DNA from: Bacteroidia bacterium
Lineage (GTDB): Bacteria > Bacteroidota > Bacteroidia > Cytophagales > Flammeovirgaceae
Assembly: GCA_030425505.1 (NCBI GenBank)
Contig: JAUIAB010000008.1
Location: 1 to 64,000, forward strand
Direction of reading: 5' to 3'
Length of the DNA stretch: 64,000 nt
How positions within the stretch are numbered: the stretch's first letter is position 1; each line of letters opens with the position of its first letter. The translations under genes were made by a program, and so were the position numbers. Of this stretch, positions 54,916 through 63,415 are shown one piece after another. A model generated the notes under the pieces. It was not told the DNA's origin, did no database searches, and saw only the letters and a program-made list of their open reading frames with translations.

Positions 54916-55608
54916 TTATTTTTGGTTTTGTACTGCAGATACTTCCTGAAATAACTCATATACTCTATTAACCTGATCTTTTATGGTTAAGTTTGTAGTA
55001 TCTATTTCTACTGCGTCTTTTGCTTTTTTTAAGGCTCCTTCTTTTCTTGTAGAATCTAGGTAGTCTCTATGTGCAAGATTATCTAAGACTACTTGATAAT
55101 CAATTACTTCATTCTTTTCTTTCAATTCTATTTGCCTCCTACTAGCTCTTACTTTTAAGTCAGCTGTCATGAAAATTTTCAGTTCGGCATCAGGAAAAAC
55201 GACTGTTCCAATATCTCTGCCATCCATTACAATCTCTTTCTCCTTCCCCATACGCCTCTGCTCTTCAACTAAAAAACTTCTAACCTCACTAATTCTACTT
55301 ACTTCACTTACATGCTGTGTGATTTGAAGTGTTCGAATTTTATCTTCTACATTTTTACCATTAAGTAGTGTTAGGTTTTCTTTAGTGGTCGGATCAATAA
55401 TAAAGTTTATTTCTATTTGCTCGAGTGCTTGGTTTATTTCGTCTTTATCCTCAATATTTATGTGATTTTTTATAAAGAAAAGAGTTACTGCTCTGTACAT
55501 AGCTCCAGAGTCTATATATCTGTAGCTAAGCCTTTTAGCTATCATTTTAGCGGTTGTACTCTTGCCACAGCCAGAGTTCCCATCTATGGCTATTATAATT
55601 TTCTTCAT
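54916..55608 (-). CDS. cmk: Cytidylate kinase
   Basis: This 230-residue protein phosphorylates CMP and dCMP. The P-loop GNSGCGKSTTAKMIA is at about residues 10-24. Further Cmk motifs are YRYIDSGAMYRAVTLF, VMDGRDIGTVVFPDAELKIF (NMP binding) and the DYLDSTRKEGALKKAKDAVEIDTTN region. It is the first gene of the cmk-ispH pair. A possible -7 element (TATATTTG, minus strand 55640-55633) lies upstream. Confidence 0.95.
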   Translation of the reverse strand: MKKIIIAIDGNSGCGKSTTAKMIAKRLSYRYIDSGAMYRAVTLFFIKNHINIEDKDEINQALEQIEINFIIDPTTKENLTLLNGKNVEDKIRTLQITQHVSEVSRISEVRSFLVEEQRRMGKEKEIVMDGRDIGTVVFPDAELKIFMTADLKVRASRRQIELKEKNEVIDYQVVLDNLAHRDYLDSTRKEGALKKAKDAVEIDTTNLTIKDQVNRVYELFQEVSAVQNQK

Positions 55609-55748
55609 TGATTAATCCGCAGATTATTCTTTCAAATATAGAGGAAATATCGGAGGGAGTCCAACACAACACTGGTCAAATTTTTATTTTTTTAACATTT
55701 CAATTAGCCTTATATATATCGTTCTTTCTATTTAAAGAAATTGCAAAG

Positions 55749-55777
55749 TTTGAAATCGTTTTAGGTAACTAGTTTTT
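55749..55777 (+). promoter_or_regulatory. Possible promoter for trpS
   Basis: TTTG (55749-55752) and TAGTTTTT (55770-55777) are separated by 17 bases, with one mismatch in the -7 box. It lies 41 bases before the trpS ATG. Confidence 0.35.
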
Positions 55778-55818
55778 AATATGATAAATGCAGCTATTTT
55801 TACACAAAATTGTCGGAA

Positions 55819-56787
55819 ATGCCTAGGATTTTAACTGGAATACAAAGCTCAGGAAGACCCCATTTGGGAAATATTCTTGGAGCTATTTTGCCTGCTATTG
55901 AGCTATCAAAGGATGCAAAGAATGAATGTTTTTATTTTATTGCGGATTTGCACTCTTTAACCTCTCTTAAAAATGCTGAAGACAGGAAAGAACATACCTA
56001 TGCTACCGCTGCAGCATGGCTAGCTTTGGGCTTAGATACGGGAAGTAGTATTTTTTATAGGCAGTCTATGGTTAGTGAGGTATGTGAACTTGCCTGGTAT
56101 CTCAACTGCTTTACTCCTTACCCCATGCTAGCTAATTCTCATTCTTTTAAAGATAAGTCTGATAAGCTTTCTGATGTAAATGCTGGCCTTTTTACTTATC
56201 CTGTACTTATGGCTGCAGATATTATTTTGTATGATGCCAACCTGGTACCTGTGGGGAAAGATCAAAAGCAACATTTGGAAATTACCAGAGACATAGCTAC
56301 AAACTTTAATAGGGAGTATGGTGAAGTATTTATTGTTCCTGATGCTCTAATTGATGATAAGGTAATGACAATCCCAGGTGTTGATGGCAAAAAAATGAGT
56401 AAATCTTATGGAAATATCATTGATATTTTCCTACCTGAGAAGAAGTTGCGAAAGCAAATCATGAAGATTGTAACAGATAGCACTCCAGTAGAAGAACCTA
56501 AAAACCCCGATAGCTGTATCGTATTTCAACTGTATTCTGTTCTTGCTAATAAAGATAGGATTGTTAGTATGAGAGAAAAGTATGAAAATGGCAATTATGG
56601 CTATGGACAGGCAAAGCAAGAGTTATTTGAACTTGTTTTAGAAAAATTCGAGACTGCAAGAGAAAAGTTTAACTTTTGGATGGAAAATAAATCTGATATT
56701 GACAGTCAGCTTATTAAAGGAGAAAAAAAAGCTAAAGAGATTGCTAGCAGTAAGCTTTCTTTGGTAAGAAAAAAACTTGGCTATTGA
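55819..56787 (+). CDS. trpS: Tryptophanyl-tRNA synthetase
   Basis: The ATG at 55819 (MPRILTGIQSSGRPHLGN) gives 322 residues; a TTG three codons upstream is rejected. This class I synthetase has the HIGH-type motif in SGRPHLGNILGA and the KMSKS loop GKKMSKSYGNI, with YPVLMAADIILYDANLVPVGKDQKQHLE between them. It charges tRNA-Trp, whose gene is 4.3 kb away on the other strand. No attenuator-like leader was recognised upstream. Confidence 0.96.
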   Translation: MPRILTGIQSSGRPHLGNILGAILPAIELSKDAKNECFYFIADLHSLTSLKNAEDRKEHTYATAAAWLALGLDTGSSIFYRQSMVSEVCELAWYLNCFTPYPMLANSHSFKDKSDKLSDVNAGLFTYPVLMAADIILYDANLVPVGKDQKQHLEITRDIATNFNREYGEVFIVPDALIDDKVMTIPGVDGKKMSKSYGNIIDIFLPEKKLRKQIMKIVTDSTPVEEPKNPDSCIVFQLYSVLANKDRIVSMREKYENGNYGYGQAKQELFELVLEKFETAREKFNFWMENKSDIDSQLIKGEKKAKEIASSKLSLVRKKLGY

Positions 56788-56792
56788 TAAGG

Positions 56793-56821
56793 TCTTGATA
56801 AATAGATTTTCACTAAATTTG
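56793..56821 (+). promoter_or_regulatory. Possible promoter for dnaN
   Basis: A perfect -7 box TAAATTTG (56814-56821) is preceded at 16 bases by TCTTG, a weak match to the -33 TTTG. It lies 41 bases before the dnaN ATG. Confidence 0.4.
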
Positions 56822-56861
56822 AATATAATTATTTGTATCTAAAATTCAATTGTAATATAAA

Positions 56862-57986
56862 ATGAAGTTCATCGTCCCTTCTGGAACAATTTTAAAAAAG
56901 TTATCTTCTATCAGTTCTGTTGTTCCAAGCAGCCCAATGGTTCCAATTCTAGAGAACTTTTTGTTTGAGATTGAAGCTAATGTGCTAAATATAACTGCCT
57001 CTGATTTGCAAAACTCTGTTGTTGTCAGCATGGAGGTTGAAGCTGAAGAAAATGGAAGTTTAGCTGTTCCTGCCAAGATGCTTATCGATACTTTAAGAAA
57101 TTTGCCAGAGCAACCGGTTACTTTTTCGTTCAATTTAGAAAATTATACCATTGAAATTAGCTCTGAGAACGGAAGATATAAGCTTGCAGGAGAGAATGCT
57201 TCGGACTTTCCTAAGCTACCTGATTTGGGAAGGGTCGATAAATTAGAAATACCAAGCGATGTTTTAGCAGATGCAATTCATTATACTCTATTTGCAACTA
57301 GCGCTGACGAGATGAAGCCTTCGATGAATGGGGTTTTTCTTTCCCTAGACTCAAATGGAGCTCATTTTGTATCCACTGATACACATAGACTAATCAAATA
57401 TAAGAGAGAGGATTTAACATCGGATTTTGACACTTCTATTATTGTCCATAAAAGAGCTTTACAAATTCTAAAAACTTCCCTTCCTTCTGAAAGAGAAATT
57501 GTAAACATTGAGTTTAACCCTTCGAATATAATCTTTTCGTTCAGTAACTATCAGCTAACCAGTAGGTTAATTGATGAACGGTTTCCCGATTATGAAAAAG
57601 CTATACCAGTAGATAATGATAATGTAGTTACTATTGACAGACAGGAACTTATCAATTGTTTGAAAAGGATTTTGATTTATGCGAATAAAACTACTAATCA
57701 AGTTAGGTTAAAACTTACAGGTGGAGAGTTAGCTGTTTCTGCGGAAGATTTAGATTTTTCCAACGAAGCCAATGAGCGTTTGTTTTGTGAGCATCACGGA
57801 GGAGATATTGAGATTGGTTTTAATGCTAAGTTTTTCTTAGAGGTACTGAATCACATACATACAGATAAAGTATTGATTAAGTTATCTGAGCCTAATGTAG
57901 CTGGTCTAGTATTTCCGGAGTCTCAAAATCAGGACGAAGATATTTTAATGCTGATAATGCCTTTTGTGTTATATAACTATGCTTAA
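56862..57986 (+). CDS. dnaN: DNA polymerase III beta sliding clamp
   Basis: This 374-residue protein has the three-domain clamp fold. It begins MKFIVPSGTILKKLSSISSVVPSSPMVPILENF and includes ITASDLQNSVVVSMEVEA, LPDLGRVDKLEIPSDVLADAI, FVSTDTHRLIKYKR and the clamp end LMLIMPFVLYNYA. It encircles DNA and tethers polymerase III. It stands apart from dnaA and recF, whereas in many bacteria dnaN sits beside dnaA. The stop overlaps the converging monooxygenase gene by 4 bases. Confidence 0.97.
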   Translation: MKFIVPSGTILKKLSSISSVVPSSPMVPILENFLFEIEANVLNITASDLQNSVVVSMEVEAEENGSLAVPAKMLIDTLRNLPEQPVTFSFNLENYTIEISSENGRYKLAGENASDFPKLPDLGRVDKLEIPSDVLADAIHYTLFATSADEMKPSMNGVFLSLDSNGAHFVSTDTHRLIKYKREDLTSDFDTSIIVHKRALQILKTSLPSEREIVNIEFNPSNIIFSFSNYQLTSRLIDERFPDYEKAIPVDNDNVVTIDRQELINCLKRILIYANKTTNQVRLKLTGGELAVSAEDLDFSNEANERLFCEHHGGDIEIGFNAKFFLEVLNHIHTDKVLIKLSEPNVAGLVFPESQNQDEDILMLIMPFVLYNYA

Positions 57987-59680
57987 TAGTTGCTTTCTGC
58001 GATAAATATATCTTTCTGAGGCTGTGAGCTATGGTTTACATTTATTGTCTTTCCTTGCAATTTGTCGAGGAGTTCATCTGGATTATTTGGAGCTTGATCT
58101 GATCTCCAGGCTATAAACTGGTCGGGTCTGATTAATGTCAGTTTAGTTAAATATACTTTTTGTAAAATACTTTCATTGAGGCTTAATATTTTAAATTTCA
58201 AACCTCTCTTTTTTGCAGTTTCTTCAAAAGGTTTAGTGTCAACTTCATCTCCATAAACTTTAAGTAAAGTATATTCTTTTCCTAAAATATCATGAAGGTT
58301 TTTCCCTATTGATAACCATTTATTTGGAGCTCTGCTACCAACTCTATTGGTTTCGCTAAAAGAAGACTCTTCTCTATCAGAAATACTATCACTTATACAT
58401 ATGGGGGATTTTATATAAGAAAAGCCTAGCTGCATATCTTCAGAATGAAACTCTTTGTATGTTTTTTTTCTAATTATGTTACCCGCAATCTTTCTTGTAA
58501 CCCATCCAAGCACTCCTTTTTGCTCGATTACTTTTAGTCCTTTACTAACTTTAAGCAGCTTTTTGGCATTATCTCCTGATTCTCTTACTCCTAGCATACC
58601 AATAGGTCTTCGCTCTAGCTCATATGTCTCTAATATTTTTGGGTCTGCTTTTTTCTGAAGAACAAGTGCTAGCTTCCAACCAAGGTTTATGGCATCTTCA
58701 ACCCCAGTATTCATACCTAGGCCTCCTGTCGGGGTAAATAAATGTACTGCATCTCCTACTAAAAAAGCTCTATCTTTTTTATATCTCCTTGCCACCATCA
58801 AAGAAGTATCCCATTTATTGACTTCTAAAATTTTATATTTAATATCAAATCCTATTGCTTCTGTTAAAACCTTTTTTGCAACTTCAACTTTAACGGAAGC
58901 AGTAAAACTCTCTTTTTGTAATGGAGTTTGATAAACCCACAAATCTTTTTTAGGGTCATAGGGAATTAGTACTCCTTTTGTTCTGGGATTAGCAATAAAA
59001 TACATTATCGCATCTCCATTTTTATGAGCATACCTTAAATTAGGAGCATGAAACTGAATCCCTAGCATGCTTTTTATTGACTTTGCTCCGTCCATTTTTA
59101 TGTTGAGGTGATTCCTTACAAAGCTTGAAGCTCCATCACAGCCAACTAAGTAGGATCCTTTTACTCTTTTTTCTTCTAATCTTTTTTTATCGAAAAAGGT
59201 TACTTCTATGCTGCTATCCACTTCATTAAACCCTGTTACTTCGCAGTTGAACAAAATATTTAAAACTGACTCTTTATCAACTTTTTGCCTCAATATTCTT
59301 TCTGTATATATTTGAGAAATTCGTTGAGGTAGTGTTGTTGCTTTTTTGCAACCAAAAGCCGTAATTTTTTTCTGCTCTACTGCCTCATTAAAAGAAGGGA
59401 ATTTGAATTCCGTAATTTTTTTACCTCCTAGAGAAGTTAAAAATTTTATTGAAGTAGAATAATTGGATGGAATACCCTGTTTTCTAAATTCTTCTTCTAA
59501 CCCCAAACGCCTCATATGTTCCATAGACCTTGCATTTACCAGATTACATTTGGGTTGCGTGGATGTTGACTCTCTTTTTTCTAGTATTAAGCATGGAATA
59601 CCTCTATTAGACAATTCTAAAGCTAATGTCAACCCGACTGATCCTGCTCCAACTATTATAACAGGGTATTTTTCACGCAT
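57983..59680 (-). CDS. FAD-dependent aromatic-ring monooxygenase-like protein
   Basis: This 565-residue flavoprotein of the PheA/TfdB/MhpA group has the Rossmann IIVGAGSVGLTLALELSNRG near the start, LILEKRES, the middle CDGASSFVRNHL (DG motif) and FLVGDAVHLFTPTGGLGMNTGVEDAINLGWKLAL (GD motif). A C-terminal thioredoxin-like region (about 440-565) follows, as in the larger phenol hydroxylase relatives. Such enzymes add hydroxyl groups to aromatic substrates with NAD(P)H. The substrate is unknown. Its start overlaps the symporter stop by 8 bases. Confidence 0.85.
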   Translation of the reverse strand: MREKYPVIIVGAGSVGLTLALELSNRGIPCLILEKRESTSTQPKCNLVNARSMEHMRRLGLEEEFRKQGIPSNYSTSIKFLTSLGGKKITEFKFPSFNEAVEQKKITAFGCKKATTLPQRISQIYTERILRQKVDKESVLNILFNCEVTGFNEVDSSIEVTFFDKKRLEEKRVKGSYLVGCDGASSFVRNHLNIKMDGAKSIKSMLGIQFHAPNLRYAHKNGDAIMYFIANPRTKGVLIPYDPKKDLWVYQTPLQKESFTASVKVEVAKKVLTEAIGFDIKYKILEVNKWDTSLMVARRYKKDRAFLVGDAVHLFTPTGGLGMNTGVEDAINLGWKLALVLQKKADPKILETYELERRPIGMLGVRESGDNAKKLLKVSKGLKVIEQKGVLGWVTRKIAGNIIRKKTYKEFHSEDMQLGFSYIKSPICISDSISDREESSFSETNRVGSRAPNKWLSIGKNLHDILGKEYTLLKVYGDEVDTKPFEETAKKRGLKFKILSLNESILQKVYLTKLTLIRPDQFIAWRSDQAPNNPDELLDKLQGKTINVNHSSQPQKDIFIAESNY

Positions 59681-60548
59681 AAAAAATATTTGCTATAGTT
59701 GAAGTTACATTCCGCAAGTATCTGTAGTAAATAATTCCTAAAACTCCTGCTGTGATAAACATGATGCTGCTGTAAAGTATTGCAGGAATAGCAAAAAGTA
59801 TATTTTCTAAGGTTACTGTGCCAATGATAAAAGCAAGGACAACATTTTGTATCCCCACTTCAACAGCTATTGTTACTCCTTTTTTGTCACTCAAAAGAAG
59901 TGTTTTAGCTAGTAAATATCCCACAAGCATTCCTCCGACGTTTAGAATTAGAACCGCTGGAAATATTAGATCAGCGAAATACTGTAGTTTATCTATCTCT
60001 CGAATAAATACGGTTATGATTACAATTGCTAACCATAACAGTATTACTATTTTAAATGGGTTTCTTAATTTTTTAGAGATGACTGGAAAACGATTATGAA
60101 AAATTAATCCTATTGCCAGTGGTATGGTCGTTAATGTGGATACTTCTAATACTACACCCCCAAACCCAATTCCAATTAAGCTTTTTATGGATGTAAAACT
60201 AATACCTAGCTGTAGCCAAAATGGCATAACCAAGAATGCTAATATTGTAGAAAATGCTGTTAAAGATATGGAAAGCACTCTGCTTCCATTAAAAACATGA
60301 ACTAAAGCATTAGAATATACCCCCCCAGGACATGCAGCTAATAATATTAAGCCGAAAGCAAACTCATTTTTTAGAGGCAGTATATTAGTTATTCCTATTG
60401 CTAATAAAGGTGGAATAATCACTTGACATGCTATTCCCAGACATAAAGCCAAAGGTTCTTTAAACAAGTGAATAAAATCTCTTTTGTGAATGCTTAGCCC
60501 CATGCTAAACATAATAAAAAACATAGAGATTTTTAATACGATTTGCAT
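59673..60548 (-). CDS. Bile acid:sodium symporter (BASS) family transporter
   Basis: This 291-residue protein has about nine to ten membrane helices. The BASS signature is visible in FGLILLAACPGGVYSNALVHVFNGSRVLSISLTAFST and in ALAVEVGIQNVVLAFIIG-like sequence near residue 230 (GVTIAVEVGIQNVVLAF). Members import organic acids such as bile acids, pantoate or pyruvate with Na+. The gene is translationally coupled to the downstream FAD monooxygenase (8-base overlap), which suggests import and oxidation of one compound. Confidence 0.88.
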   Translation of the reverse strand: MQIVLKISMFFIMFSMGLSIHKRDFIHLFKEPLALCLGIACQVIIPPLLAIGITNILPLKNEFAFGLILLAACPGGVYSNALVHVFNGSRVLSISLTAFSTILAFLVMPFWLQLGISFTSIKSLIGIGFGGVVLEVSTLTTIPLAIGLIFHNRFPVISKKLRNPFKIVILLWLAIVIITVFIREIDKLQYFADLIFPAVLILNVGGMLVGYLLAKTLLLSDKKGVTIAVEVGIQNVVLAFIIGTVTLENILFAIPAILYSSIMFITAGVLGIIYYRYLRNVTSTIANIFYA

Positions 60549-61042
60549 TTACGTTATTATAAATAGTGATTATCTCTTGTTTTTACGAAACTGCTAAGAG
60601 TTTAGTTTGTAGAGTTTCGTGCATTTCCTTACGTCAGACAGGTAACATTTGATATTTCAAAGATGCCTAGAGTTTTAGTTTTACGCTAATTTCAATACCA
60701 GCTCAACATATATTCGAGCAGTGTTTGAAAAAAGGATAACTTTAGAATTTGTTAACATGAATAATTCAAAACTTACTCATGATAATACAGGCTTACTTAT
60801 TTATAACTCTATCTAGCTCTAATTATCTACATTATGCATAAACCTCATATCTTCTAGAAATTAAGATCGCTAAAAACTCTAGAATCCGTAGAAGAAAATT
60901 ATAGATAAAACAATTTCTTATATCAAATTATTCAACCTATAGTTAATAAGTTTGAAAGCTGCTTTTATATTTGCAGTAAGTAAGCCTAGTTTAACTTTAT
61001 TAGGGTTTAATCTATTATAAAAATTAATTAGATAAGGAGATC
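60549..61042. other. Gene-free stretch between the symporter and nqrF
   Basis: This AT-rich stretch of 494 bases is divergently flanked. I see no convincing coding sequence, repeat or RNA gene. A perfect -7 box TATATTTG at 60966-60973 (plus strand) could serve nqrF, but no good -33 TTTG lies at the right distance. An AAGGAG lies eight bases before the nqrF ATG (61034-61039 region), which is an unusually good ribosome-binding site for this window. Confidence 0.5.
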
Positions 61043-62359
61043 ATGTTATTAAGCGTTTCTACGATAGTTCCTGCAGCAATTATAGCTTTCACCATTGTTA
61101 TTCTTTTGTTAGTGTTTTTATTGCTATTTGCGCAATCTAAACTAGTTCAAAGTGGTGATGTTAAAATTACAGTTAATGGGGATACGGATAACCCAATTGT
61201 TGCTCAGGCTGGTTCCACTCTTCTTACAACTCTTTCTGGGCAAAAGATTTTTTTACCATCTGCTTGTGGTGGCGGTGGTACTTGTGCTATGTGCAAATGC
61301 CAAGTACTTGAAGGAGGTGGTGAAGTGCTTCCTACTGAAGTCGGTCACTTAAGTAGACAAGAGCAGAAAGAGAATGTTAGACTTTCATGCCAGGTTAAGG
61401 TAAAAGGAGACATGGATATTAAGATTCCAGAAGAAATTTTTGGAATCAAAAAATGGGAATGTGAAGTTGTATCTAACTACAATGTAGCTTCCTTTATAAA
61501 AGAGTTTGTCGTAAAGTTACCTGAAGGAGAAACTTTAGATTTTGAGTCGGGAGGGTACATTCAAATTGATGTCCCTGAGTGTGAAGTTGACTTCAAGGAC
61601 TTTGATATTGCTCCTCACCCTGATGACCCTGCTGGTAAAGATAAGTTTAAAACGGAGTGGGATAAGTTTAAGCTTTGGGGTCTTAAAATGAAAAATGATG
61701 AGCCAATCTTTAGAGCTTACTCTATGGCTAATCACCCAGCTGAGGGAAATATAGTTATGTTGAATATTAGGATTGCAACTCCACCTTGGGATAGAGCTAA
61801 AAACCAATGGATGGATGTAAACCCTGGTATTTGTTCATCGTATGTTTTCTCTAAAAAACCTGGGGATAAAATTACTATCTCAGGTCCTTACGGTGAATTC
61901 TTTATTAAAGAGACTGATAAAGAAATGATCTATGTTGGTGGAGGTGCTGGTATGGCTCCACTCAGATCTCACATTTTCCATTTATTTCATACACTCAAAA
62001 GTGGCAGAAAAGTATCTTATTGGTATGGTGGAAGATCTAAAAGAGAGCTTTTTTACACTGAGCATTTCAGAGAAATAGAAAAAGAATTTCCAAACTTTAG
62101 CTATCATATTGCATTATCTGAGCCATTACCAGAAGATAACTGGAAAGTAAAGAAAGATATTAATGACAAAGAAGGTGATGGCTTTGTAGGATTTATTCAT
62201 CAGGTGCTTATAGATAATTACTTAAAAGATCATCCTGAGCCTGAAGAAGTTGAGTTTTATTTCTGTGGTCCTCCAATGATGAATGCTGCTGTGATTAAGA
62301 TGTGTGATGACTTTGGTGTTCCTGATGAAAATGTATCTTTCGATGACTTTGGTGGGTAA
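61043..62359 (+). CDS. nqrF: Na+-translocating NADH:quinone reductase subunit F
   Basis: This 438-residue protein has one N-terminal membrane helix (about 6-30). A [2Fe-2S] ferredoxin domain (about 35-130) carries the cysteines in [16 protein letters not shown] and the later SCQVK. The FAD/NADH reductase half includes the flavin motif [33 protein letters not shown] and [13 protein letters not shown]. It is the NADH-oxidising subunit of the respiratory sodium pump. The gene stands alone: nqrA-E are not in the window. It has its own terminator. Confidence 0.97.
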   Translation: MLLSVSTIVPAAIIAFTIVILLLVFLLLFAQSKLVQSGDVKITVNGDTDNPIVAQAGSTLLTTLSGQKIFLPSACGGGGTCAMCKCQVLEGGGEVLPTEVGHLSRQEQKENVRLSCQVKVKGDMDIKIPEEIFGIKKWECEVVSNYNVASFIKEFVVKLPEGETLDFESGGYIQIDVPECEVDFKDFDIAPHPDDPAGKDKFKTEWDKFKLWGLKMKNDEPIFRAYSMANHPAEGNIVMLNIRIATPPWDRAKNQWMDVNPGICSSYVFSKKPGDKITISGPYGEFFIKETDKEMIYVGGGAGMAPLRSHIFHLFHTLKSGRKVSYWYGGRSKRELFYTEHFREIEKEFPNFSYHIALSEPLPEDNWKVKKDINDKEGDGFVGFIHQVLIDNYLKDHPEPEEVEFYFCGPPMMNAAVIKMCDDFGVPDENVSFDDFGG

Positions 62360-62391
62360 AGAGGTTCTTTACCTTTTTCTTTTTCTTTTTC
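62355..62391 (+). terminator. Intrinsic terminator of nqrF
   Basis: GGTAAAGA (62355-62362) pairs with TCTTTACC (62366-62373) across a 3-base loop. A T-rich tract (TTTTTCTTTTTCTTTTTC) follows. The left arm includes the nqrF stop codon. Confidence 0.75.
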
Positions 62392-62476
62392 TTGATCAAT
62401 AAAGTAGAATTTGAGATTTTATAGGTTAAATCATTTTCTAATAGTACTATACTGCTATAGCAAAAAGTTAATCTAA

Positions 62477-62830
62477 ACTCTAGGAAAGCAGCTTCAAAAG
62501 ATTATTACACAGAAATACAGTTTGACGTATATCAAAGAAAAAATTATTGTACCTATATTTATTGAAGGAGTAAAGTATAAGTTTTTATTTGATACTGGAG
62601 CTCCGAATATAGTTTCTACTGAAATTAGCAAACCTATACAAAGCAAAAAAGAAGGTGAAATATCAATCAAAGATGTAACTAACAAAAAAGACAGCCTAGA
62701 TGTAGCTCAAGTCACTTCACTAATTGAGACCTTTGCAAAATTGGCTGGTTTAATAATTGAGAGTATTTTTGGTTTTTTTCTGCTGGTTTGTAGGATCATT
62801 TGTTTCGTTGTTTTTCAGGAAACTGCTTGA
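62477..62830 (+). pseudogene. Fragment of a retropepsin-like aspartic protease
   Basis: An open frame runs from 62477 to TGA at 62830, with no good start codon (TTG at 62522 at best). It contains KIIVPIFIEGVKYKFLFDTGAPNIVS, with the DTGA catalytic motif of retropepsin-like proteases, plus about 40 more plausible residues. The sequence from about 62750 becomes hydrophobic and unrelated. Loss of both ends fits a decayed gene. An IS5-type remnant follows directly. Confidence 0.55.
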
Positions 62831-62853
62831 ATTTCTTGATTTTCTCTTCCATT

Positions 62854-63054
62854 TCAGCCTTTTTGTATTGCATTGGACACAATTATCCCAGGAGCTCTCT
62901 TTAAGTTATAAGCTATAGCCTCTAATACATGCTGAGTATGCGTTTTAGCAATGCCTTTAACCTGGCGCACCTGCTCTAAACCATTTCATTTCTTAATTCC
63001 CACAAAAGTTCTCTCCACCACATAGCGCTTCGTACCAATGTGTTTATTGAACAT
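62854..63054 (-). pseudogene. Remnant of an IS5-family-like transposase
   Basis: The minus strand from about 63054 encodes NKHIGTKRYVVERTFVGIKK, an in-frame TGA, then NGLEQVRQVKGIAKTHTQHVLEAIAYNLKRAPGIIVS before the stop at 62854. The VERTF motif (the catalytic Glu of the DDE triad) and the AKTHTQHVLEAIAYNL tail are typical of IS5-type transposase C-termini. The rest of the transposase is missing and the frame is broken, so it is dead. Confidence 0.7.
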
Positions 63055-63111
63055 TACTTCTCAGGTCGATTCCTACAGGCTTTATGCTGTAACCTGTTCT
63101 TTAAATTTAGC

Positions 63112-63273
63112 TCCTCTTGGAATACCTACAAAGTCTTTGCTATTGGTGCTTACTTCCTAAAATCTAAAAACACTATAAAACTAAATGTAGCTCTACATAA
63201 AAAACGAAGAAAATGGTTTATGGGTATATGGGATTACCCGATAGATTTTACCCTTGAATTTCCTAATGCATAA
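63112..63273 (+). pseudogene. Unassigned coding fragment
   Basis: About 54 codons after the IS remnant read plausibly as protein (SWNTYKVFAIGAYFLKSKN ... WDYPIDFTLEFPNA, then stop), in a frame that begins with implausible sequence upstream at 63040. It may be the 3' part of a gene broken by the insertion. I do not recognise it and cannot join it to the retropepsin fragment. Confidence 0.3.
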
Positions 63274-63415
63274 TTTGGGTTAAATAGCCTTAGTGATCAA
63301 TCTTAAAAGTAAAAATTATTACTTCACTATTTTATATGTAAACGAAACCTAAATCTAATTTTAATACTCTAAATCTTTTAAAACCTTACTACTTTTGTAA
63401 ATTCAAATTTAAAGC

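Noticed and set aside
62494-62685. Minus-strand 63-codon frame over the retropepsin fragment
   Set aside because: It is the complement of the DTGA-bearing frame and has no recognisable features.
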